From NCBI RefSeq assembly GCF_019048065.1, contig NZ_CP077291.1, positions 2,790,001 to 2,854,000 of the forward strand: DNA of 64,000 bases, written 5' to 3'. Position numbers and translations under genes: made by a program. Shown piece by piece: positions 1-8,700 of the stretch (position 1 is its first letter; each line of letters begins with the position of its first letter). The notes below the pieces were generated by a model. That model had not been told where the DNA came from and made no database searches. It saw nothing but the letters and a program-made list of their open reading frames with translations. This DNA comes from Citrobacter farmeri (GTDB lineage Bacteria > Pseudomonadota > Gammaproteobacteria > Enterobacterales > Enterobacteriaceae).

Positions 1-1354
1 TCTGGATGCACAGGGGCGTCCGATTCCACTGATCGCTGAAACGGGCGGCATGAACGCGATGATCGTTGATTCGTCCGCCCTCACCGAACAGGTGGTGGTC
101 GATGTGCTGTCCTCGGCGTTTGATAGCGCCGGGCAGCGCTGTTCCGCCCTGCGCGTGCTCTGTCTGCAGGATGATATCGCCGACCACACGCTAAAAATGT
201 TGCGTGGCGCGATGGCAGAATGCCGGATGGGCAATCCCGGACGTCTGACGACCGATATCGGTCCGGTGATCGACAGTGAAGCCAAATCCAACATTGAACA
301 TCACATTCAGGCTATGCGGGCGAAAGGTCGTTCTGTGTTCCAGGCGGCGCGTGAAAACAGTGAAGATGTCCGGGAATGGCAGAGCGGCACATTCGTTGCG
401 CCAACCCTGATCGAACTGGAAAGCTTTGACGAGTTGCAAAAAGAGGTCTTCGGTCCGGTTCTGCACGTCGTACGTTACAATCGTAACAACCTGGACGCGC
501 TGATTGCGCAGATCAACGCCTCCGGTTACGGCCTGACGCTGGGCGTTCACACCCGTATTGATGAAACCATCGCCCAGGTCACCGGTTCGGCGCACGTGGG
601 CAACCTGTACGTCAACCGTAATATGGTGGGAGCGGTCGTCGGTGTACAACCGTTCGGCGGCGAAGGGTTGTCGGGTACCGGTCCGAAAGCCGGTGGGCCG
701 CTTTATCTCTATCGGTTGCTGGCAAACCGTCCGGAAAATGCGCTGTCCATCACCCTGGCGCGTCAGGATGCGGACTACCCGGTGGACGCCCAACTCAAAT
801 CCGTGCTGACCCAACCGCTGGAAGCGCTCAGCGAGTGGGCAACCGATCGTCCGGCGCTGCGCCAACTCTGCCAGCAGTTTGGTGAACTGGCACAGGCCGG
901 TACGCAACGCCTGCTGCCGGGTCCTACCGGGGAACGTAACACCTGGACGCTGTTACCGCGTGAGCGCGTACTGTGTATCGCGGATGATGAAGAGGATGCA
1001 CTGGTGCAACTTGCCGCCGTCACCTCGGTCGGTAGTCTGATTTTGTGGCCTGACGATGCCTTCCATCGTGACCTGGCGAAACGTCTGCCAGCACCGGTTT
1101 CCGCCCGCATTACGTTTGCGAAAGCCGATGGTCTGACGACACAGCCGTTTGATGCGGTGATCTTCCACGGCGATTCCGATCAGCTTCGCGCCCTGTGCGA
1201 AGCGGTTGCAGCGCGTGAAGGCGCTATTGTCTCGGTGCAAGGTTTCGCCCGTGGCGAAAGCAATATTCTGCTGGAGCGATTGTACGTCGAACGCTCGTTA
1301 AGCGTGAACACGGCCGCCGCCGGAGGGAACGCAAGCCTGATGACAATTGGCTAA
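1..1354 (+). CDS. putA: Bifunctional proline dehydrogenase/P5C dehydrogenase, C-terminal part
   Basis: The reading frame is open from base 2, so the gene begins before the window; about 450 C-terminal residues are present. PutA oxidises proline to glutamate at the inner membrane and represses put genes when proline is scarce. This part is the aldehyde dehydrogenase half: the AGQRCS motif with the catalytic cysteine (codon at 140-142) is followed by the conserved EVFGPVLHV and PFGGEGLSGTGPKAGG segments. The tail ending in MTIG fits the C-terminal domain of long PutA proteins. It lies next to rutR as in E. coli and is followed by a clear terminator. The identification is firm; only the N-terminal regulatory and proline dehydrogenase domains cannot be checked. 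Confidence 0.95.
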   Translation, partial: LDAQGRPIPLIAETGGMNAMIVDSSALTEQVVVDVLSSAFDSAGQRCSALRVLCLQDDIADHTLKMLRGAMAECRMGNPGRLTTDIGPVIDSEAKSNIEHHIQAMRAKGRSVFQAARENSEDVREWQSGTFVAPTLIELESFDELQKEVFGPVLHVVRYNRNNLDALIAQINASGYGLTLGVHTRIDETIAQVTGSAHVGNLYVNRNMVGAVVGVQPFGGEGLSGTGPKAGGPLYLYRLLANRPENALSITLARQDADYPVDAQLKSVLTQPLEALSEWATDRPALRQLCQQFGELAQAGTQRLLPGPTGERNTWTLLPRERVLCIADDEEDALVQLAAVTSVGSLILWPDDAFHRDLAKRLPAPVSARITFAKADGLTTQPFDAVIFHGDSDQLRALCEAVAAREGAIVSVQGFARGESNILLERLYVERSLSVNTAAAGGNASLMTIG

Positions 1355-1368
1355 GGCTGTGGTTAATT

Positions 1369-1394
1369 AAAGCTCCGGAAACGGAGCTTTTTTT
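1369..1394 (+). terminator. Rho-independent terminator of putA
   Basis: An AAGCTCCG/CGGAGCTT stem with a GAAA loop is followed by a run of seven T residues, 15 bases after the putA stop codon. This is a classic intrinsic terminator on the plus strand. Confidence 0.9.
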
Positions 1395-1412
1395 ATGGAT
1401 CCAGAGGGAATG

Positions 1413-1829
1413 ATGAAACGAATACTACTCACCTGCGCTGCGCTGTTGCTTAGTGGTCAGGTGCTGGCCGATGATTGCGCAAATGCCAGCACGCAAACGG
1501 AAATGAACACCTGTGCCGTCAACCAGTACCAGGCGGCAAACAAAGAACTGAATGAGACGTATCAGAATGCGCTGAAACGCGCAGCCCCGACGCAGCAGGC
1601 ACTGCTGAAAAAGGCGCAGACCGCGTGGATCGCCATGCGCGATGCCGACTGTGCGCTCATCAGCTCCGGCACAGAGGGGGGTAGCGCTCAGACGATGATC
1701 GCCAACCAGTGTCTGGCGGATAAAACCGCCGAACGTGAAGCGTTTCTCGCCTCGCTGCTACAGTGTGAAGAAGGCGATATGAGCTGCCCACTGCCCCCGC
1801 CAATTAACGGACGCGAATCCCCTCAATAA
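1413..1829 (+). CDS. Exported DUF1311 (LprI-like) cysteine-rich protein
   Basis: This 138-residue protein begins with a signal peptide (MKRILLTCAALLLSGQVLA) and has a small mature domain with six cysteines, including CANAS, NTCAVNQ, DCAL, NQCLAD and the CEEGDMSC tail. The pattern of N-terminal DC...TQ.EMN.CA and central AW...RDA.C is that of DUF1311, the family of the lysozyme inhibitor LprI; the role here is unknown. Two ATG codons lie at 1410 and 1413. The second is chosen because the GAGGG ribosome binding site is too close to the first. The 3' end overlaps the convergent rutR by 26 bases. Confidence 0.75.
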   Translation: MKRILLTCAALLLSGQVLADDCANASTQTEMNTCAVNQYQAANKELNETYQNALKRAAPTQQALLKKAQTAWIAMRDADCALISSGTEGGSAQTMIANQCLADKTAEREAFLASLLQCEEGDMSCPLPPPINGRESPQ

Positions 1830-2442
1830 TCATACGTTGAACGTTCTCAACCGTCTGATTAAAAAAGGTTTCGTCACGCAGCGTTGCGCCCGTTACCGCT
1901 TCAATCTGAGGTGCGAAATCGGCGTAATGCTGTGTTGAAGCCCAAATCATGAAGATCAGATGGTGCGGATCGACTGGCGCCAGTTTGCCGCTCTTCACCC
2001 ACCCGGCAATCAGCATAGACTTCTCATCTATCAGCGCTTTCAGATCGCCGGTCAATTCATCCATTAACAACGGCGCGCCGGCCAGCATCTCCATGCAAAA
2101 AAGGCGTGAAGCCTGCGGATAGTCGCGGGACACCTCCAGCTTTAAGCGGATGTATTCTTCAATGGCGGCCAGCGGTGCAAAATCTTCACGAAACGCTTTC
2201 AGGGGGGCCAACCAGATATGCAGAATCTGTCGCAGCACCGCCACATACAACACCTCTTTTGACGGGTAGTAATAAAGGAGATTGGTTTTGGAGACCCCTG
2301 CCTGCTCGGCAATTTGTTCAATGCGCGTGCCGTGAAAACCATATTGTGAAAACGTATTCAATGCAGCCGTCAGGATCGCCTCGCGTTTCGCGCTGACCGC
2401 CTGCGAGCGTTTACCTGTTTTTTTCTCTGCACGTTGAACCAT
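1804..2442 (-). CDS. rutR: TetR-family pyrimidine regulator RutR
   Basis: This 212-residue TetR repressor is nearly identical in pattern to E. coli RutR: KTGKRSQAVSAKREAILTAAL, then the helix-turn-helix IAEQAGVSKTNLLYYYPSKE, and a highly conserved C-terminal ligand domain. In E. coli it binds uracil or thymine and controls the rut operon and carAB. The start at 2442 is preceded by AAGGAGA at good spacing; the open frame runs 19 codons further upstream, but these lack a ribosome binding site. The rutABCDEFG operon that normally sits beside it is absent, so the next gene is ymdF. Confidence 0.93.
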   Translation of the reverse strand: MVQRAEKKTGKRSQAVSAKREAILTAALNTFSQYGFHGTRIEQIAEQAGVSKTNLLYYYPSKEVLYVAVLRQILHIWLAPLKAFREDFAPLAAIEEYIRLKLEVSRDYPQASRLFCMEMLAGAPLLMDELTGDLKALIDEKSMLIAGWVKSGKLAPVDPHHLIFMIWASTQHYADFAPQIEAVTGATLRDETFFNQTVENVQRMIIEGIRVR

Positions 2443-2519
2443 GCGCCTCTCCTTGTCCCGTGAATCTGGCAATGGCGCATAGTCTGCGGGGCGTTTCATT
2501 TCAGTTCAACCTGACAGAC

Positions 2520-2545
2520 AAAAAAACCGCCGGAAGATCCGGCGG
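2520..2545 (-). terminator. Terminator of ymdF
   Basis: A perfect 8-bp stem CCGCCGGA/TCCGGCGG with a three-base loop is followed on the minus strand by seven T residues. It lies between the ymdF stop and the rutR start and should end ymdF transcription. Confidence 0.85.
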
Positions 2546-2611
2546 CGATGACATCATCACGCAGAGATGGGATGCTTTCGTGATGAGTTTTCGGGGTAGC
2601 AGGCCTGGTCG

Positions 2612-2785
2612 TTACGAGTTACGATTGCCGTGGCTACTTTTGCCCCCTTTCTTACCGGCTTCAGATGCACGCTGTGGGTCATTCTTGAAATTCCCCCCGC
2701 TGTGCTGACCACCTTTACGACCTGCTTCTGATGCTCTTTCACGGTCTTCGGCAAAATTGCCGGAGCCGCCTCGATGGTTTGCCAT
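2612..2785 (-). CDS. ymdF: Small KGG-repeat stress protein YmdF
   Basis: This 57-residue protein carries two copies of the con-10/KGG repeat: (D)RERASEAGRKGG and (D)PQRASEAGKKGG, each after a GG.F.(E/N)D segment. It is very close to E. coli YmdF and related to YciG. The family is linked to general stress and sigma-S control; the biochemical role is unknown. The start ATG has a GGAGG site upstream. The position between rutR and the divergent wrbA matches E. coli except for the missing rut genes. Confidence 0.9.
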   Translation of the reverse strand: MANHRGGSGNFAEDRERASEAGRKGGQHSGGNFKNDPQRASEAGKKGGKSSHGNRNS

Positions 2786-2829
2786 TACTGACCTCCGTCA
2801 TTGATTAGACATCGTCGTGCCCAGGTGTC

Positions 2830-2878
2830 GGGGAGTCTCCCCTCGCGGCGGATGGCCCTTGCCATCACGATCGCCGCG
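2830..2878 (-). promoter_or_regulatory. Strongly structured leader upstream of ymdF
   Basis: Two stem-loops lie back to back 45 to 93 bases upstream of the ymdF start: a 6-bp GGGGAG/CTCCCC hairpin at 2830-2842, and a composite stem at 2844-2878 (outer arms CGCGGCG/CGCCGCG, inner arms GATGGC/GCCATC, loop CCTT). This could be a 5' untranslated leader or a small RNA. Only the pairing is seen; function is inferred. Confidence 0.4.
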
Positions 2879-3110
2879 TGGAACTAAGCATAGTGAACAC
2901 CGACCGTTTATGAGGAGTTTCGTAATATTCTGTAATATCTTTACCCGCGTATAACGTTATCGCGAGAGACAAACCGCATAATTGTTTCTTATGGCAAAAG
3001 AAAGCCTGAACAGAAAAAATGTATCATGATAATTCAGAATGCGCCGTCAGCAGGGAACCGCTAAATTTCATGATTAAATTTATTATAAATCAAAGAAATG
3101 TTTCTAAGGC

Positions 3111-3138
3111 TTGCACTCTCGTCGACACGTCTTATCTT
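3111..3138 (+). promoter_or_regulatory. Probable wrbA promoter
   Basis: TTGCAC (3111-3116) and TATCTT (3133-3138) are separated by 16 bases, about 50 bases upstream of the wrbA start. The -10 element is preceded by CT, compatible with sigma-S control as known for E. coli wrbA. The 270 bases before it, back to the ymdF leader, show no gene. Confidence 0.4.
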
Positions 3139-3158
3139 TAAATAAGTGCAGCAATTAG

Positions 3159-3785
<627 letters not shown>

Positions 3786-3805
3786 TCTTCAACGGGAGGA
3801 TAAGA

Positions 3806-4033
3806 ATGCCAACTCAAGAAGCGAAAGCTCATCACGTCGGTGAGTGGGCAAGTCTGCGCAATACATCGCCAGAAATAGCCGAGGCCATATTTGAAGTTGC
3901 CGGATATGACGAGAAGCTGGCAGAAAAAATTTGGGAAGAAGGCAGCGATGAAGTACTCATTAAAGCCTTTGATAAAACAGATAAAGACGCGCTCTTCTGG
4001 GGCGAACAGACCATCGAACGCAAAAACGTTTAA
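3806..4033 (+). CDS. yccJ: YccJ family protein
   Basis: A 75-residue acidic protein ([20 protein letters not shown] start, E/D-rich helices after it) matching E. coli YccJ in length, sequence and position. It has a GGGAGG ribosome binding site and is cotranscribed with wrbA at a 20-base spacing. Its function is unknown. A bidirectional hairpin follows. Confidence 0.9.
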   Translation: MPTQEAKAHHVGEWASLRNTSPEIAEAIFEVAGYDEKLAEKIWEEGSDEVLIKAFDKTDKDALFWGEQTIERKNV

Positions 4034-4040
4034 TCAGTCA

Positions 4041-4064
4041 ATTCCCCCGCTTGCGCGGGGGAAT
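4041..4064. terminator. Bidirectional hairpin between yccJ and agp
   Basis: A perfect 10-bp inverted repeat ATTCCCCCGC/GCGGGGGAAT with a TTGC loop lies between two convergent genes. There is no strong T run, so efficiency on either strand is uncertain. Confidence 0.65.
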
Positions 4065-4069
4065 CTCGC

Positions 4070-5311
4070 TTACTTCGCGGCTGCATTCAGCAGCGTGTCA
4101 AACTTATCTATCGGACAGAAACCATTCGCATCAATCGGACAGCCTTTCAGCTCCAGCGTCACTCGCTGCGCCGGTGCTTTCAACGTCAGCACATCCGCAT
4201 TACGCAGTTGGTCTGAACTCTGATACACATACTCGATTTTCATCAGATCGTGGTTGGCTTTCGTGTCATGCCAGCGCTGGAACACAATTTTGCCCCCGAT
4301 CGGCGTACGTTCGTTCTGATCGTGTAGCTGATAGGGTTTGAACTCCAGTGCGGAGAGCAGCGAGGCGATGTTCGAGTCATGCCCCACCAGCACGGTAATT
4401 TTCGGGGCTTTTGCCTGTTCGGTTACCAGCGTTTTGTCGATGTATTTCACCAGCGGTTTCGCCACATTACGCGCGACTTCCGCAGAGGTAAACAGACTGT
4501 CCTGATAGCCGTTTTTCAGTTTCGACAACACCTTCCACTGCTGATCGGATTTAATTTCCCCCCAGGCCACCTGATCCATCGGGAATCCTTCGTAATATTG
4601 CAGCGTGAAGGCATCCACCAGCGAGTTACCCACTTTTAGCGGTCCGGAGACGCCCGGCTCCTGCTCATAATTCGCGCTGAAGGTGTCTTTGGCCTCAGTC
4701 AGGGAACACTGCTGTTTCTCTTTGCACGATGGTGAGTCTTTGTAGTTAATCATCTGCTCCAGCAACTTGTAGCTGTCATCAAGCTGCATCTGGCTGCGCT
4801 CTTTTTCCATCGCCTGCACGGCTTTCTCACGGAAGGCCGCCGAGTCATCAGTGATCACCGGGTTAAAGGTCGGGTCCATGGTGCCCATTTTTTCCTGGTG
4901 ATGTACCGGGACATCGCAGCCAGGGAACGCGCCGGTGATAAAGAACTGGGCGGTCGCAACCGTACGTTGCAGACTGTTGGCATAGGTATAGACCGTCTCC
5001 GGTTCCGGACATTCGCCGGACTTCACCATCCCCTGCTCTGCCAGCCATTCACGCATGTAATGGCCCATATACACTTCCAGCACGCCACCTTTGGTGGTGA
5101 GCTGTCCGCCCGGCACATCCCATTCAGGCCATTTATTCGGAGTGGACTGCTCCAGCACGCTGCCATTATTCGCCAGCGGCGCACGTAAGTTGTGTCGACT
5201 CATCATCAATACTTGCTGTAGCTGATAGCCTTCCGGCGCGGTTTGCGCCTGTGCTGCAGAAGACAACATCACAACCCCTGCCACAGCGGCGGCAATTAAC
5301 GATTTGTTCAT
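4070..5311 (-). CDS. agp: Periplasmic glucose-1-phosphatase
   Basis: Agp hydrolyses glucose-1-phosphate (and phytate) in the periplasm, releasing glucose for uptake. The 413-residue protein has a 22-residue signal peptide ending AAQA. It shows the histidine acid phosphatase signature RHNLRAP at 39-45 with the nucleophilic histidine, and the HD proton-donor pair in VLVGHDSN near residue 310. The RHNLRAP form, in place of RHG.R.P, is typical of Agp. Cysteines for several disulfides are present. It is convergent with yccJ as in E. coli, and an inverted repeat lies just upstream. Confidence 0.95.
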   Translation of the reverse strand: MNKSLIAAAVAGVVMLSSAAQAQTAPEGYQLQQVLMMSRHNLRAPLANNGSVLEQSTPNKWPEWDVPGGQLTTKGGVLEVYMGHYMREWLAEQGMVKSGECPEPETVYTYANSLQRTVATAQFFITGAFPGCDVPVHHQEKMGTMDPTFNPVITDDSAAFREKAVQAMEKERSQMQLDDSYKLLEQMINYKDSPSCKEKQQCSLTEAKDTFSANYEQEPGVSGPLKVGNSLVDAFTLQYYEGFPMDQVAWGEIKSDQQWKVLSKLKNGYQDSLFTSAEVARNVAKPLVKYIDKTLVTEQAKAPKITVLVGHDSNIASLLSALEFKPYQLHDQNERTPIGGKIVFQRWHDTKANHDLMKIEYVYQSSDQLRNADVLTLKAPAQRVTLELKGCPIDANGFCPIDKFDTLLNAAAK

Positions 5312-5344
5312 CCCTACGACCTCGTGTTGTTATTCGTCATTTAT

Positions 5345-5368
5345 AAGTGTGACAGATATATGACACTT
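5345..5368. promoter_or_regulatory. Inverted repeat upstream of agp
   Basis: AAGTGT and ACACTT flank 12 bases (GACAGATATATG) 34 to 57 bases upstream of the agp start. E. coli agp is reported to be CRP-dependent, but the site has only one good TGTGA half at CRP spacing, so assignment to CRP is doubtful. Confidence 0.3.
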
Positions 5369-5397
5369 TTCCGGGAACGAGACCGCAAAACCGGGAT

Positions 5398-6105
5398 TCA
5401 GCTCATCATATTGATGCCAAATATCATTTGCAGCTTGCGGACCCCGGAAGGCGTGAAGGTGACCTGGCGGCTTCCCGGTACTGTTTTGATCCACCCCCGG
5501 CCGGAAAAACAGGTCAGCAGCGCCGCGCCGAGCACGCCGCCCAGATGATAACGTCGTTCACTCCAGTCCAGACAGCCGCAGCTAAATTTCCGTCGCGACG
5601 TGCCAGCCTGTACCACAACACCCAGTTCCGACAGTTTTTCCTCACCCAGAGGCGTCAGCGTTTCGCCATCCGCCGTCAGCCATTGGCGGGAAACCAGCGT
5701 ATCAAACAGCATCACGGCCACTTCTCCCGCCAGATGGTCATAACAGGTCCGGGCCTGGCGTAAACTCAGCGGCGTGCTGATTTTTCGCGAAGCCGTTGAT
5801 GCCCAGGCCACGCCCATCAGGCGCTCCAGCAGTTCAGCAATGTCTGCCCCTGCCAGACGAAAATAGCGATGTCTTCCCTGGGCGAGGGAAACCACAAACC
5901 GCTGTTCGCACAGACGGGCAAGATGCGCACTGGCGGTGGAGGCCGAGATATCCGCCACCGCGCTCAGCTCCGTCGCCGTCCATGCCCGACCGTCCATCAG
6001 CGCACACAGCATCCGGGAGCGCGATTTGTCAGCCATCACCGCAGCCGTCAGCGCCATTCGCGACTCCAGTTCGCCTTCCTCTTCATTCACGACTACTGAC
6101 GTCAT
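5398..6105 (-). CDS. ArsR-type winged-helix regulator
   Basis: A 235-residue regulator. Residues 20-95 form an ArsR-like winged helix (MADKSRSRMLCALMDGR.W, ELSAVADISASTASAHLARL, GRHRYFRL). The C-terminal half has the CGCLDWSERRYHLGG.LGAAL motif seen in a family of ArsR-like repressors that often sit beside transporters. The cysteine pair could bind a metal or thiol reagent, but this is not shown. The ATG at 6105 is preferred to one 13 codons upstream because it has a GAGAGG site. It follows the TauE-type gene by 54 bases on the same strand, suggesting it controls that transporter. Confidence 0.75.
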   Translation of the reverse strand: MTSVVVNEEEGELESRMALTAAVMADKSRSRMLCALMDGRAWTATELSAVADISASTASAHLARLCEQRFVVSLAQGRHRYFRLAGADIAELLERLMGVAWASTASRKISTPLSLRQARTCYDHLAGEVAVMLFDTLVSRQWLTADGETLTPLGEEKLSELGVVVQAGTSRRKFSCGCLDWSERRYHLGGVLGAALLTCFSGRGWIKTVPGSRQVTFTPSGVRKLQMIFGINMMS

Positions 6106-6159
6106 ACAAACCTCTCTGCCTCGGAGATGATTTAACGATGGCACGAATTTGCCATTAAG

Positions 6160-6927
6160 TCACAGCGCGGATGATGTCGCCCGGAGCATCATTTCCACGC
6201 TCAGTCCCATCAGACAAAACAAAAAGCAGCGTTTAAAGACAACGGGCGAGATCCTCCGCCGGATACGGGTACCTGCCCACTGGCCGATCAACGCCGGTAT
6301 GATGGCGAATGCCGACAAGCTCATCGACTGCACGGGCAGCGCGCCGTGCCACCACAGTCCAAGTGCTAACGCCAGCGTGGAAAAGGTAAAAGAGATACCG
6401 AGCGCCTGCACCAGTTCATCCCTCCCGAACCCCAGCGACTGGATCCACGGCACCGCCGGCATCACAAAAACGCCCGTTCCGCCTGTCAACAACCCCGTGG
6501 CAAAGCCGACAACCAGCGAGACTGGCTTTTCACGCTGGGGTGAAACCGCGATGCGTTTTCCCGCCAGCGTCCAGAGCGCATATATCATCAACGCCAGCCC
6601 CAGCGCAAACTGAGTACGGGAGGTATCGCCGCCCGTGATCCAGGCGCTTGCCAACAGCGTAGCGATCACCACGGTAAATAGCATCGGCCATAACCGTTTC
6701 AGCAGTGCCCGGGTATTCCCGCCACCACCAAACTGAAACAGATTACTGACCAGCGAAGGCAACAGCAGCATGGCCGCCGCCGCGACCGGTGAGATCAGCG
6801 AGCCGAGGATCCCCATCGCCACGGTGGGCAACCCCATGCCGGTGACGCCTTTCACCATTCCGGCAAGGACAAAGGTCATGGCAATCATGACTATCTGATC
6901 GAGTTCGAACGCAAAAAGAAGGGTCAT
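6160..6927 (-). CDS. TauE/SafE family anion exporter
   Basis: A 255-residue polytopic membrane protein with about eight hydrophobic segments. It shows the family hallmark GMVKGVTGMGLPTVAMGILG near residues 22-41 and the repeat GFATGLLTGGTGVFVMPAVPW around 135-155. TauE/SafE proteins export sulfite, sulfoacetate or related organic anions; the substrate here cannot be read from sequence. It shares a strand with the ArsR-type gene downstream and the iron-uptake operon upstream, with 88 bases to the previous gene. Confidence 0.8.
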   Translation of the reverse strand: MTLLFAFELDQIVMIAMTFVLAGMVKGVTGMGLPTVAMGILGSLISPVAAAAMLLLPSLVSNLFQFGGGGNTRALLKRLWPMLFTVVIATLLASAWITGGDTSRTQFALGLALMIYALWTLAGKRIAVSPQREKPVSLVVGFATGLLTGGTGVFVMPAVPWIQSLGFGRDELVQALGISFTFSTLALALGLWWHGALPVQSMSLSAFAIIPALIGQWAGTRIRRRISPVVFKRCFLFCLMGLSVEMMLRATSSAL

Positions 6928-7015
6928 ACTTCATTTTTCCTGTCAGGTGAAGATGACCCATCCTGAATGCTGGCGATGACGCTTGCTTCGTCAGCCAGCG
7001 AAATATGGCTTCAGG

Positions 7016-7504
7016 CTATTCAGAGATAATGACCTCATGGCGGATGTTACGCGCGCAGTAGGCAGTCCCGTCTTTGAGATACAATTCCTGGTAACGGGTC
7101 TTATCCGCCACCTGCTGTTGCAACGTTCGTTCAGTATCGACAAACTCCTTTTGCACGCGGTAATGCACCGCATCCTGCGTTTCAAAAACGATAAACTCGC
7201 GGGTGGCGTAGGGCTTATGCTTCAGTTTGACATAGACGATATACTGTACCGTGCTAAACGTAAGTCCAGTCCGCGCGGCAATCTCCTTCATGGTCAGCGG
7301 TTCCGGAGATTCATACAGCGCCCGTACCTGTTGAAGTCTCTTCTGGTTATAAGCCGACACGCGCAAACTGAGTTTCAGCCGGTAAGCCATATTGCGCACC
7401 ACCGTCACGTTGGTGCACAACAGCTGCGCAATGTTTTGCGTCGAGAGGACGCCCGCGTTTTCTCGCAGGAGCGCCAGGCTCTCGTCGTTCCAGATAAATG
7501 CCAT
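7016..7504 (-). CDS. Uncharacterised HTH-containing protein
   Basis: A 162-residue soluble protein that I do not recognise. Two helix-turn-helix-like stretches can be read: LSTQNIAQLLCTNVTVVRNMAYRLKL (about 20-45) and LTMKEIAARTGLTFSTVQYIVYVKL (about 70-95). A charged C-terminal half follows with a CARN motif. Its ATG has a GGAGGG site at 9-base spacing. It begins 24 bases after the TlpA-like gene of the iron operon on the same strand, so it is probably cotranscribed. It may be a regulator, but that rests on the HTH pattern alone. Confidence 0.6.
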   Translation of the reverse strand: MAFIWNDESLALLRENAGVLSTQNIAQLLCTNVTVVRNMAYRLKLSLRVSAYNQKRLQQVRALYESPEPLTMKEIAARTGLTFSTVQYIVYVKLKHKPYATREFIVFETQDAVHYRVQKEFVDTERTLQQQVADKTRYQELYLKDGTAYCARNIRHEVIISE

Positions 7505-7528
7505 CAGCGGTATCCCTCCACCGAAAAC

Positions 7529-8014
7529 TTATTGCGCCGCGAGACGGGCGAACGTGGCGGCTAATTCCGCCGGTTTACGCATTCCCTGATGCCATTCCAG
7601 TACCCGGCCTTGCGGGTCAATCAGAACCGAGGTCGGCGTACCGATAACCTGATATCGCTCCTGGGTGATTTTCATCTGATCGCGAAGGACCGGATACGAC
7701 ACCTGATGCTTCGCCAGCAGCGCATCCAGGCTGACCGCTGCTGGGTCAGTATTCACCGCCACCACCACTACGCTATCGCCCCATTTCTGGCTGAGCGTTT
7801 CCAGCGAATCCATCTCCGCCAGACAGCCGCCGCAGCCCGCTGACCAGAAGTTCAGGTAGACCGATTTCCCCTGCCAGCGATCAAGCCCGGACTCATTGCC
7901 CTGTAAATCGAAGGCCGCCAGCGCCGGAGCCGTTTCTCCCACCGCCAGTTTTTCCTCTTTGCAACCACTGAGCAGCACCGCCAGTGAGAGAATGCAGACG
8001 TTAAGCCAGCGCAT
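7529..8014 (-). CDS. TlpA-like thioredoxin-fold lipoprotein of the iron-uptake operon
   Basis: A 161-residue predicted lipoprotein: signal sequence with lipobox LLSGC (Cys18), then a thioredoxin fold with the redox motif CGGC at 61-64 and the cis-proline segment GTPTSVLID. Proteins of this type end the P19/FTR1 operons (for example in Campylobacter jejuni), where they are thought to handle thiols or electrons in the periplasm. The start at 8014 overlaps the ATPase gene by 14 bases, a sign of translational coupling; a longer frame upstream is rejected because the lipoprotein signal would be internal. Confidence 0.8.
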   Translation of the reverse strand: MRWLNVCILSLAVLLSGCKEEKLAVGETAPALAAFDLQGNESGLDRWQGKSVYLNFWSAGCGGCLAEMDSLETLSQKWGDSVVVVAVNTDPAAVSLDALLAKHQVSYPVLRDQMKITQERYQVIGTPTSVLIDPQGRVLEWHQGMRKPAELAATFARLAAQ

Positions 8015-8696
8015 GATGCATCGCCTCCTCTCCCTGATACTTACCGTGTTGCAGGCGCAAAATGCGATCGGCAAATTGCCCAAGCGCCGGGTTATGCGTC
8101 ACCATCACTATCGTGCGCCCCTGGCGATGTAGATCGGTAAGTAGATCCAACACCCGCTGTTCATTCTCTTCATCCAGGTTGCCCGTCGGTTCATCCGCAA
8201 AAATGACCGGCGGCTCATTCACCAGCGCTCTGGCAATACAGACACGCTGCTGTTCCCCGCCGGAAAGCTGGCTCGGTAAATGGGTCACGCGGTGCCCAAG
8301 CCCAACCTGTTCCAGCACTTTCCTGGCCGCCGCCTCGTCCACCACGCTGTGGTAATGCTGCGCCAACATGATATTTTCCAGCGCGGTTAAAAAGGGAATG
8401 AGATGGAATTGCTGAAATACCAGGCCAATCTTCTCGGCGCGAAAACGGCGACGCCCCTCTTCGTCCAGCGCGGCGGCGTCTGTGCCGTCAAGAAACACCT
8501 GACCTTCCGTAGCGGTGTCCAGACAGGTGAGAATGTTCATTAACGTCGTTTTCCCGGAACCGGAGGCCCCCATAATGGCGACAAACTCTCCTTGTGTAAT
8601 CCGCAGGTTAATATCATCCAGGGCGGTAACGTCGCCGAACCGTTTATAGAGGTGACGCGTTTCGATCGCCACCTGTGGAATTTGCGTCACAGACAT
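8001..8696 (-). CDS. ABC transporter ATP-binding protein (MacB/LolD type)
   Basis: A 231-residue ATPase with Walker [10 protein letters not shown] at 43-51, Q-loop [11 protein letters not shown], signature LSGGEQQR and Walker B/D-loop [13 protein letters not shown]. It belongs to the MacB/LolD class, which works with FtsX-type permeases by mechanotransmission instead of substrate translocation. It is encoded directly after two such permeases. In P19/FTR1 iron operons this module is conserved and proposed to support iron delivery or periplasmic redox, but its substrate is unknown. Confidence 0.88.
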   Translation of the reverse strand: MSVTQIPQVAIETRHLYKRFGDVTALDDINLRITQGEFVAIMGASGSGKTTLMNILTCLDTATEGQVFLDGTDAAALDEEGRRRFRAEKIGLVFQQFHLIPFLTALENIMLAQHYHSVVDEAAARKVLEQVGLGHRVTHLPSQLSGGEQQRVCIARALVNEPPVIFADEPTGNLDEENEQRVLDLLTDLHRQGRTIVMVTHNPALGQFADRILRLQHGKYQGEEAMHHALA

Positions 8697-8700
8697 GGCG

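Noticed and set aside
191..907. A 238-codon open frame antisense to putA
   Set aside because: It lies wholly opposite a firmly identified gene; its sequence is low-complexity in the manner of GC-rich antisense frames and it has no ribosome binding site or family likeness.
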